From: Streptomyces sp. NBC_01275 | GTDB lineage: Bacteria; Actinomycetota; Actinomycetes; Streptomycetales; Streptomycetaceae | Direction: 5' to 3' | Assembly: GCF_026340655.1 (NCBI RefSeq) | Contig: NZ_JAPEOZ010000001.1 | Span: forward strand, 5,332,001 to 5,396,000 | Length of the DNA: 64,000 bases | In this document: positions 35,576 to 42,588 of the stretch, in pieces | Position numbering within the stretch: position 1 is the first letter of the stretch | Layout: the number at the start of each line of letters is the position of its first letter | Translations under genes and position numbers: made by a program | The notes under the pieces: model-generated | Told to the model about the DNA's origin: nothing | The model's input: the letters and a program-made list of their open reading frames with translations, nothing else | Database searches by the model: none

Positions 35576-36374
35576 CCCTGTTGTGCGCGGTGCACCGTTC
35601 CTGACGAACGACGATGATTGGCCCTCCATGTCTCCACAACAATCCTCCGCGCCTCGTGATCCTTGCGGCCCTTGCGGCACGTGCTGCCGCGCTTATGTAG
35701 TCCCGGTTTGCGGTTACGATATTTGGCGCATCAATCACCACCTTAAGATTAATCCGATAGAATATGTTCGTGCGCTACGGCAAAGGCAAGCCACCCCGCA
35801 TGGGTTCCTCCTTACGGAAGGGGGAAAGGAGTTTATTCTTACCCTCGATAAACGCGGCGAAATGCATCCAGGCGTGCCATGCATCTTCTTGGAAGAAGTC
35901 ACCGAGCAGCGCTCGCGCTGCCGCATTTACGCTAACCGACCGGTGGTGTGCCAGGTGTACCCAATGGCGGCACGAAACGGACGCATCGCCCAGCATCCTG
36001 AGTCCCTATGTCCGGATGGATCATGGCCTAAAAGTGAGGTCGAAAGGCCCTCGTGGTCTGACGCAGTGCAGTTTCGTGAGAACCAATTCGGCGTGTACGC
36101 GCAGGCCGTCGATGCATGGAACCTTCATGTCAATGAGCATCATGCCGCATACCAGTTGCGGGATTTTTACAGCTATTTGTTGCGACTGTACGACCGAATC
36201 CAATCTAAATCGTCACCGCTTGAACAATGTGTTTCTATTAGGATGGCGCCAGGCCGGGAAATGACATTCCATGAGCGTCCTGCCGAAACTCCTGGCACCC
36301 CCGGCATTCATCAAATGGCACTCAAAGTCGCAGACGAGATCTGGCAGGAGCAAGGCAGACCGGGAAAGGAATGA
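35511..36374 (+). CDS. YkgJ-like cysteine-cluster (Zn/Fe-binding) protein
   Basis: This reading frame overlaps the QueC-like gene by 65 bp. The family signature is CGPCGTCC (CxxCxxCC) near residue 52, followed by CIFLEE, CRIYANRPVVCQVYP and a later CPDG, giving the full cysteine set of the YkgJ domain thought to hold zinc or an iron cofactor. The remaining about 140 residues have no recognised motif. The start is uncertain: ATG 35511 has no clear ribosome binding site, while GGTGGAGGAAA at 35546-35556 points to initiation inside the overlap, and the ATG at 35628 would give a shorter 248-residue form. Its low GC matches the two upstream genes, so I place it in the same operon. Confidence 0.7.
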   Translation: MRLEQLDADQKRWRKQIFNPRSPVVRGAPFLTNDDDWPSMSPQQSSAPRDPCGPCGTCCRAYVVPVCGYDIWRINHHLKINPIEYVRALRQRQATPHGFLLTEGGKEFILTLDKRGEMHPGVPCIFLEEVTEQRSRCRIYANRPVVCQVYPMAARNGRIAQHPESLCPDGSWPKSEVERPSWSDAVQFRENQFGVYAQAVDAWNLHVNEHHAAYQLRDFYSYLLRLYDRIQSKSSPLEQCVSIRMAPGREMTFHERPAETPGTPGIHQMALKVADEIWQEQGRPGKE

Positions 36375-36408
36375 GAAAGTAGAAATTGCCTCTGAGCTGA
36401 AACGATAG

Positions 36409-37773
36409 GACCAGGGCGGTTGCAAGTTCCGGGATCGCGTAGATCGTCCGCGTCCAGCGGGAGTTGACGCAGTAACAGCAAAGGCACGAGACCGATGATC
36501 ATCAGGGTGTCTATGCCAGCTGATCACATCGAGGTCCCGTGCCTGCCGCTCCATCCTCCCCGGCCCCTGCCGCCCTGGCGAAACTGGGCCCCCTGCACCA
36601 GCACGACACCGGCCGCCTGCGCGCCCACCTCCAGTGCGTGCCCGACCCGCGTTCGCGTCGCGGGCGGTGGTATCCCCTGGTCGGCCTGCTGCTGATCTGC
36701 GCCTGCGCAGTCGTCTCCGGCGCCCGGACCATCACCGAGATCACCGAGTGGGGACAGCGCGCCACCACCACGGTGCTGGAACACCTCGGCATCCGCCGCC
36801 ACCTGCCCGGACGCCGACGCGCCCCGTCCCACGCCACCTTCACCCGGCTCCTGGCCGCCCTCGACGGCGATGCCCTGGACGCCGCGATCGGCGCCTACCT
36901 GGCCGAACGCGACCACACCGCCGTCGGCGCCACCGGCTTCGCGCCGCGGCCGGCGATCGCGGTGGACGGCAAGGCGCTGTCCGGCTCCGCGCACCGCCAG
37001 CAGCGCCACCGGCACCTGCTGTCCGCCGTCACCCACGCCCCCGCCGTGACCCTGGCCCAGCGGGAGGTGGGGGCCAAGACCAACGAGACAGCCGCCTTCC
37101 GCCCGCTGCTGGAACCACTCGATCTGACCGGCACCGTGGTCACCTTCGACGCCCTGCACAGCGTCAAGGACCAGGTGCGCTGGCTGGTGCAGAAGAAGAA
37201 GGCCCACTACATCGCGGTGATCAAGGGAAATCAGCCGACTGCGTCGGCCCAGCTCAAGGCCCTGCCGTGGGAACAGGTGCCCGTGGCGCAACCGTCTCCG
37301 GCACCGGGCACGGCCGGCGGGAGTCCCGCTCGGTCAAGACCATGGCCATCGCGGCGAACCTGGGCGGGATCGCCTTCCCCAAAGCGCGGCTGGCCCTGCG
37401 CATCCACCGGCGCCGCCAGGAGAGCGGCAAGCGGCAGACCCGGGAGACGGTCTACGCCGTCACCAGCCTCGATACCCACCAAGCCAGCCCCGCTGACCTG
37501 GGCGGATACGTGCGCGGGCACTGGGGAATCGAAAATTCCAGCCACCATGTCAGAGATGTGGTGTTCGCCGAGGATGCCTCCACCGTCCACACCGGCAGCG
37601 CGCCGCGGGCGATGGCCGCCTTGCGGAACCTGGCCATCGGCCGACTGCGGCTGCTGGGAGCGGACAACATCGCCAAGACCACCCGGGCGATCCGGGACGC
37701 ACCCGAACACGCCGTCTGGATCTGGGGCATCACCGACAGCCCACTCCTACCGGGAATTGAAGCCGCCCTGGTC
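36409..37773 (+). mobile_element. ISAs1-family insertion sequence
   Basis: Terminal inverted repeats: gaccagggcgg-ttgcaagttccgg at the left end (36409-36432) and the reverse complement of the right end (37750-37773), matching at 20 of 24 bases, the outer 11 exactly. It encloses an ISAs1-type DDE transposase and lies 34 bp downstream of the YkgJ-like gene. No matching target duplication is visible in the flanks. Confidence 0.75.
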
Positions 37774-37830
37774 AGTCCCTCCACGAACTGTCGGCGTACG
37801 GGCTGTAGTGCAGAGGTATGTACGGGCTGA
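36539..37830 (+). pseudogene. ISAs1-family transposase, frameshifted
   Basis: The 5' part starts at a GTG at 36539 and encodes the ISAs1 hallmarks RSRRGRWYPLVGLLLICACA, the first catalytic region AIAVDGKALSGSA and VTFDALHSVK. Near 37285 the match moves to another frame, which carries on with SRSVKTMAIAANLGG and the last catalytic Glu region GHWGIENSSHHVRDV. The second frame does not stop within the insertion sequence; it reads out to 37830. The one-base frameshift and lost stop suggest an inactive copy. Confidence 0.8.
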
Positions 37831-37851
37831 CGTACGGAGCTTGAGACTGCG

Positions 37852-38122
37852 TCAGCTGACAGCGGTGATGCCGCCTTCGATGGCGGCGAGTCGGTTCTTC
37901 AGCCGGTAGCTGGCGCCGTTGATGGCGAGGATCTCGCAGTGGTGGAGGAGGCGGTCGATGATGGCTGTGGCCAGGACGTCGTCGCCGAAGACCTGGCCCC
38001 ACTCGCTGAAACTTTTGTTCGAGGTCAGCAAGGTGGAGCCCTTTTCGTAGCGCTTGGAGAGCATCTGGAAGACGAGGTTCGCCTCGTCACGTTCCAGCGG
38101 GAGGTATCCGACCTCGTCCACC
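37852..38122 (-). pseudogene. istB: 3' fragment of IS21-type istB ATPase
   Basis: Only the C-terminal about 90 residues of IstB remain. They begin abruptly at VDEVGYLPLERDEANLVFQ, which holds Walker B, and end with NRLAAIEGGITAVS. Upstream of 38122 the sequence is unrelated and runs into the integrase stop at 38154. The break lies within the ATPase core, so recombination or insertion truncated the gene here. Confidence 0.8.
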
Positions 38123-38153
38123 CCTGGCCGGGCTCCTTGCTGCCTGGTGGTGG

Positions 38154-39767
38154 TCAGGCGGTGCGTTCGTCTTCTGCTGGGCTGCCCTTGCGGGGCGGGA
38201 TCATCCGGGGCCTGCGGGTGCCGGTAACCGGTTCTTGGTCCATGACGACGGAGAGAGTCTTGCGGGTGTGCGGGACGAGTTGGGTGACCTTCTCGGCGGC
38301 GTCGCGGGCGAGGTCGTCCAGGACGGACTGGTATGTGTCGCGGGTGATGCGGGTGTCGGAGTGGCCGAGGGTCTCGGAGACGACCTTGACGTCGACCCCG
38401 GCCGCGAGCATGAGCGTTGCGGCGACGTGACGAAGATCGTGAAGGCGGATCGGCGGCAGGCCGGCGGCGTCCACGAGGCGCTCGAAGAGGTCGCTGACCT
38501 TGCCGGGGTGGAGCAGGGAGCCGTCCTCCTGGGTGAAGATCCGGCCGGACTCCTGCCAGCCCTCGCCCCAGACTTCCCGTTCCTGCTCCTGACGGGCTTT
38601 GTGGGCGAGCAGGAACTGGTGCGTCTCGTCGTCGAGGGCGATGAGGCGGACGCCGCTGTCGGTCTTGGGTGCGCCTTCGTGGACCTCCCAGTTGTCCTGG
38701 ACGAGCTGGGTGGCGATGGCCAGGGAGCGGGCTTTCGCCGAGTGGTCCTGCCAGCGGACGCCGCATGCCTCGCCGCGCCGGGTACCCCGGAAGGCGATGA
38801 GCCGCCAGAACAGGTACAGGCGGTCGTCGGCGACCGAGTCGAGGAACCTGGCGGTCTGTTCGGGGGTCCAGACCATGACCGGTGAGGGCTTCTCACCGGT
38901 CTCCTGCCAGCGGGCGATGCGCTCGTCGCTCCAGATGGTGGCCTTCGGTTTGGCGCCGGGCAGCAGCTCGACGTGGGCGGCGGGATTGAAAGCGGGCATG
39001 ACCTGCTGGGCGATGGCGACGTTCAGCGCGGCGCGCAGGGTGTCGCGGATATGCGGCTGGGTATTGAGGCCGGTGATCCGGCGGAAGGGCGGCATGGCGT
39101 CGAGCTGTTCCTGCAGCCACTTGCGTCGCGCCCGGTTCTCCGCGCCCTTCCATGGGGTCGCGTTGAGTTCGTCGCGAACAGAGCGGCGCTGGGTGTTCTG
39201 CTCCTGGATCTCGATGTTGCGCTCGTTGATCGCGTTGAACATCGAGTCGACGTGGTGGACGCGCAGCTTGTCGAGCCGAAGGTGGCCCAGGTGCGGCTTG
39301 AGATGGACCCGGATATCCAGCTCGTAGCGGGTGGCCCCGCCGCGTCGCAGGCGTTTGCGGCCAGTGAGCCAGGTGTCGAGCCATTCCGCCACGGTGGTCT
39401 TCGAGTTGAGGGTCTGACCGGTCTTGAACCGGCGGCGGGTCTCGTCGTAGTCCGGGACGGGGTCCTTGTCCTTGACGCAGTTCTCCAGGAGGTCGCTGAT
39501 CTGGGTCTTGCCCCAGGCGTCGTCCTCCTCGGGAATGGCCATGAGGGCGCGAACCTTGTCCAGCTCCTCCTGGGCCTTGGCGGAGGTCTCGAAGCCGCCG
39601 CGACGGAACCGCCTTCGGCGGCCGTCCTGTGCGGGGTCGAGTTCCTGGGCGGCGGTCCAGGTGCCGTGTCGTCGGGAGGACTTGAGCTTGGGGCAGGAAG
39701 TGCCGTACTCCTTCTTGGTCCTCGGGTCGGTGCAGCGGCACCGCCGTATGAGGTTGCCGTTCTTCAC
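38154..39767 (-). CDS. int: tyrosine-family site-specific integrase
   Basis: Phage-type integrase of 537 residues. The N-terminal part is Cys/Lys-rich (RCRCTDPRTKKEYG), the core-binding SAM-like domain lies around residues 110-210, and the catalytic domain follows. Catalytic residues visible are Arg in FRGTRRGEACGVRW, HDLRH, and the Tyr in SDTRITRDTYQSV. The first codon is GTG, four bases overlapping the upstream repressor gene, the usual arrangement in Streptomyces integrative elements. Its 3' end lies about 30 bp from truncated istB, so the attachment site may be there, although no att core could be defined. Confidence 0.9.
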   Translation of the reverse strand: MKNGNLIRRCRCTDPRTKKEYGTSCPKLKSSRRHGTWTAAQELDPAQDGRRRRFRRGGFETSAKAQEELDKVRALMAIPEEDDAWGKTQISDLLENCVKDKDPVPDYDETRRRFKTGQTLNSKTTVAEWLDTWLTGRKRLRRGGATRYELDIRVHLKPHLGHLRLDKLRVHHVDSMFNAINERNIEIQEQNTQRRSVRDELNATPWKGAENRARRKWLQEQLDAMPPFRRITGLNTQPHIRDTLRAALNVAIAQQVMPAFNPAAHVELLPGAKPKATIWSDERIARWQETGEKPSPVMVWTPEQTARFLDSVADDRLYLFWRLIAFRGTRRGEACGVRWQDHSAKARSLAIATQLVQDNWEVHEGAPKTDSGVRLIALDDETHQFLLAHKARQEQEREVWGEGWQESGRIFTQEDGSLLHPGKVSDLFERLVDAAGLPPIRLHDLRHVAATLMLAAGVDVKVVSETLGHSDTRITRDTYQSVLDDLARDAAEKVTQLVPHTRKTLSVVMDQEPVTGTRRPRMIPPRKGSPAEDERTA

Positions 39768-40423
39768 TCGTTGTCCTCTGGGTGGGTTGGTGTTTCGGGC
39801 TGGTCGACGAAGGCCAGCTCGTCGGGCAGAACCGGAGGTGCGAGGTCGCGGTCACGCATCCGGCCACGGAACGCGCGCAGTTCCTGGCAGTCCTCGAACG
39901 CGTGCTCCTCGTAGCCCTCGGCACGCTGCAGGAGGGTGGCTCTGCGGGCCCGGTCCAGGGTGGTGCTCGCCGTGCGTCGCCGCTCCCTGGCCAGGGCGTG
40001 GGAGGACATCGCGGCAGCCACCAGGTCACCGTGCTGGCGGAAGACGTCGAGGACGTCCCGGGCGGTGCCTTCGGGGGCGGGGCCCTCCAGGGGCGACTCG
40101 CCGGTGAACCACGCGACCGCGTCCCAGGTGGACACTTCCCGGCCCGGGAGGACCTCGACCGTGGCCGAGGAACCGAGTGGGAAGAGGAGAGTCACTGGCG
40201 GGACGCCCAGGACGTCAGCCAGGACGACGAGGTCCGCGACGGTGATGCTCGTCTTGCGCCCGGACTCCAGGTTCTTCATGGAGTGCTCGGTGAACTCTGG
40301 CAAGCCGCGGTCGGCGCAGCCCTGGGCGACTTCGGCCATGGTGAGGCTGGCAGCCTTGCGCGCGTCCCGCAAGCGCTGGGCGATCCGACCGGTGAACGCT
40401 GTCGGCCATTGATCAGGTGTCAT
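39764..40423 (-). CDS. XRE-family transcriptional regulator
   Basis: The 219-residue protein has an N-terminal helix-turn-helix (RIAQRLRDARKAASLTMAEVAQGCADRGLPEF, about residues 12-43) followed by the helix around ITVADLVVLADVLGV. The C-terminal part is Arg/Glu-rich and may mediate dimerisation. I start at the ATG at 40423; an upstream in-frame ATG at 40459 adds 12 unlikely residues. Transcribed with int and divergent from xis, it probably represses the excision side of the element. Confidence 0.85.
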   Translation of the reverse strand: MTPDQWPTAFTGRIAQRLRDARKAASLTMAEVAQGCADRGLPEFTEHSMKNLESGRKTSITVADLVVLADVLGVPPVTLLFPLGSSATVEVLPGREVSTWDAVAWFTGESPLEGPAPEGTARDVLDVFRQHGDLVAAAMSSHALARERRRTASTTLDRARRATLLQRAEGYEEHAFEDCQELRAFRGRMRDRDLAPPVLPDELAFVDQPETPTHPEDNE

Positions 40424-40515
40424 GGCAACACTGTATGCGGCGATAAAGTGCCGCCGCAACTACGTGATACATCTTCGGCGTCACTACGGCACCTAGAAAT
40501 TACGAGGATGGCATC
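40424..40515. promoter_or_regulatory. divergent promoter region of repressor-int and xis
   Basis: Only 92 bp separate the two divergent starts. The stretch is AT-richer than its flanks and includes GAGGATG before xis. It must hold both promoters and the XRE operator; no operator sequence was recognised. Confidence 0.6.
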
Positions 40516-40806
40516 ATGGCGGCATCTAACTTGGTCCGTGAGGCGCGAGGGCTGACGGGCGACGAACTGCTTGCCCTTCCTGCCGTGATCGACCTCGACA
40601 CCTCGAACCGGGCGTTGATGATCGGCCGATCCACCGGTTACGGACTCGCCAAGCAAGGGGAGTACCCGGTCAAGGTTCTGCGGCTCGGGAACGCCTACCG
40701 AGTGGTGACGGCCGACCTGCTGAAGCTGCTGGGGCTGGGGCGCCAGCAAGGGGATGGGGGCCAGGACGATGCCCGAAGCGAGCGTCACGGCCTTGCCGCC
40801 TGCTAG
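40516..40806 (+). CDS. xis: excisionase-like helix-turn-helix protein
   Basis: The 96-residue protein has a MerR/Xis-type winged-helix pattern: a short N-terminal helix, IDLDTSNRALMIGRSTGYGLAKQG as recognition helices, then EYPVKVLRLGNAYRVVTADLLKLLG, which is the wing plus the C-terminal helix. Same size and position as excisionases of pSAM2-type actinobacterial elements. Replication initiator and transfer genes, expected next in such elements, are missing, so this is probably a reduced element. Confidence 0.8.
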   Translation: MAASNLVREARGLTGDELLALPAVIDLDTSNRALMIGRSTGYGLAKQGEYPVKVLRLGNAYRVVTADLLKLLGLGRQQGDGGQDDARSERHGLAAC

Positions 40807-40930
40807 CGGTTTGCTCGTCTATGCCACCGGCTGGACTGCCGGCCGCGCGCAGGGCCTGCGCGGCATCGTCTCGGGCTCGGTGCAGTCTGCCGCCCCGAGA
40901 GTGGCGGGTGGTCTGACTCGGCTCATTTGA
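40769..40930 (+). CDS. possible short protein downstream of xis
   Basis: The frame of 53 residues (starting MPEASVTALPPASGLL) begins at an ATG inside the end of xis, with GGGGG 8 nt upstream, and stops at 40930. It has no recognised motif. Overlap and a ribosome binding site favour translation, but the length is short and it could be chance. Confidence 0.3.
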   Translation: MPEASVTALPPASGLLVYATGWTAGRAQGLRGIVSGSVQSAAPRVAGGLTRLI

Positions 40931-41035
40931 GCGGCGTCTGGAAAGGTTCAGAGATTCGGGCTGCGGTGAGGATGGTTGCGCCTCTACCGTGGGTCAGTCG
41001 AAATGAGACCGGGAACGTGTAGTCGAGGAGACGCC

Positions 41036-41440
41036 TTGGATCCGGTATCGGTGGGAGTGTTGGCGGCGCTGGCAGGCGGGGCCGGGGGCGAGATGGGGCG
41101 GCAGGCATGGGCGGCGCTGAGTGAGCTGCTGCGGAGACCGTTCGGCAGGCAGGCGGGAGCCCCGGCACCTGGGGAGGCCGAGTTGGTGGCGCTGGGCGAG
41201 GCGCCAGGCGAACCGGCACGGGCAGAAGCGTTGAGTGGTGCCCTCGCCGCGCGGGCGGCCGTTGACCCGGAGTTCGCTGCCGCGCTGGACTCGTGGCGTG
41301 GCCGGATTCCAGCGTTGACTGAGGGCTCGGTGACCAACACAGTCAGTGGCGGTGCCCAGTATGGTCCGGTGATCCAGGGTCGGGACTTCTCCGGCATCAC
41401 CTTCAACAGTGCTGCAGTTCCCCCCGCGCGGGAGAGTTGA
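41036..41440 (+). CDS. STAND-associated small protein with GPVIQGRDFSG motif
   Basis: A 134-residue protein starting at a TTG with GAGGAG 6 nt upstream. The N-terminal DPVSVGVLAALAGGAGGEMG is a hydrophobic glycine-rich helix, followed by an acidic helical part. The C-terminus ends in VSGGAQYGPVIQGRDFSGIT. Motifs of this type (GxxVQGRDIxG) precede or accompany actinobacterial STAND NTPases. The ATPase at 42589 has a related VVQAGSVTGDIHFHH near its N-terminus. Likely a partner or signalling component; function unknown. Confidence 0.6.
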   Translation: MDPVSVGVLAALAGGAGGEMGRQAWAALSELLRRPFGRQAGAPAPGEAELVALGEAPGEPARAEALSGALAARAAVDPEFAAALDSWRGRIPALTEGSVTNTVSGGAQYGPVIQGRDFSGITFNSAAVPPARES

Positions 41441-41683
41441 AGGCTTCGGTCGACCCTTGCGGCGTCCGGGCAGCCCCGGTTCGGATGCCGTCGACGCAGG
41501 GGGTTGCGTCCCGTCATCTGTATGACTCGGATCACCCGTGCGGTATTGCGCGGTAGCTCAGGACGTCCGTGCGTGCGCTGGGGGAGTGCTGCGTGAACTG
41601 GCGGTTTTCCTGATGTACGCATCCAGGTGTGCCCGGTATCGTTGAGGCCACTGTCAGTGATGTTGTGGATACTGGAGGCAGTC

Positions 41684-41953
41684 GTGGCCCGCGCATGGGA
41701 AGCCGATCCGTCTGCGTTATTCGTCAAGCGCCTCGGTAAGTCGGCGGCGGAGCTGGGCAACTCCAAGGACGACGACGAGTGCCCGGACATCTGGCAGCTG
41801 AGCAACGGTGACGTTGCCGTGATCGGCCGCGATCTCACCGCGCACTACCGGTCGCGCCTGCCGAGCGAGGTGAACCTGGGGCCGGACGAGCGGTTGGTCG
41901 TCATCCCGGGCAACATGCTGAGTGCGGCGAAGGTGGACATTCCCGATGCTTGA
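41684..41953 (+). CDS. small hypothetical protein paired with DUF6879
   Basis: The 89-residue product starts at a GTG with GGAGG six bases upstream. The sequence has SKDDDECPDIWQLSNGDVAVIGRDLT and ends LVVIPGNMLSAAKVDIPDA. Small proteins of this kind, with a conserved CPDIWQL segment, commonly sit directly before DUF6879 genes in Streptomyces, and its stop overlaps the next start by eight bases. The function is unknown. Confidence 0.7.
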   Translation: MARAWEADPSALFVKRLGKSAAELGNSKDDDECPDIWQLSNGDVAVIGRDLTAHYRSRLPSEVNLGPDERLVVIPGNMLSAAKVDIPDA

Positions 41954-42569
41954 TCTCCTCGCTCCTGGGCTCCCGGACGAGCTGGGTGAGCGGCTCACAC
42001 GCCAGGACTACAAGCGGGACTTCCGGGAGCGGCGCGCCGCGATCCGCGACGGGGAGTCCTGGAAACTGGAGCGGTTGCAGCACTTCGAGGAGGCGAACGA
42101 CGACAGCCGGGAGGCGCTGCGTCAGGGGGACTGGCCAGCAGTGTTGCGGCTGTTCGAGGCCGACCGTGACGCCTTGGTTCGAAGGGCCAGGGATGAAGCG
42201 TCGCGCGGGGCGGTCTTTCATCGTATTCGTGTGGTTGAGGAGCCGCTGACGCCATATGTGCAGTGGGAGCTGAACTGGCTACGACTGAGCGCGGAATGCG
42301 GGCATTCCGTTCGCGTCCTGCCTGCTTCCGCGGTCGCCGCCGCGGAGGGCGATGCGCTGCTGCCCGAGTTGAACCTTCTGGACAGTCGGGTTCTCTACCG
42401 TGTGCTGTACACCGCTGCCGGCCAACCGGACGGGGCGATTCGCTTCACCGATCCCAGCACCGTGAGGAACTGGGCGGAGCATCTGCGGGAACTGTACGCG
42501 GCTGCGGAGGACGTCCAGGCGTACTTCGACCGTGCCGTGGCCGACCTGCCTCCGCCGCCCGCGGCCTGA
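41946..42569 (+). CDS. DUF6879 family protein
   Basis: The 207-residue protein overlaps the preceding gene, so translation is likely coupled. The conserved middle is RIRVVEEPLTPYVQWELNWLRLSAECGHSVRVLP, typical of DUF6879. It is followed by a segment describing binding or processing (NLLDSRVLYRVLYTAAGQ) and a C-terminal helix. No catalytic residues are recognised. It sits between a small partner and a STAND ATPase, a layout seen in many Streptomyces accessory loci. Confidence 0.75.
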   Translation: MLDLLAPGLPDELGERLTRQDYKRDFRERRAAIRDGESWKLERLQHFEEANDDSREALRQGDWPAVLRLFEADRDALVRRARDEASRGAVFHRIRVVEEPLTPYVQWELNWLRLSAECGHSVRVLPASAVAAAEGDALLPELNLLDSRVLYRVLYTAAGQPDGAIRFTDPSTVRNWAEHLRELYAAAEDVQAYFDRAVADLPPPPAA

Positions 42570-42588
42570 CCAGGGCACATCGATCGAC

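Noticed and set aside
36213..36554. Minus-strand frame spanning the left ISAs1 end
   Set aside because: It crosses the insertion boundary and the end of the YkgJ-like gene, so it cannot be an ancestral gene.
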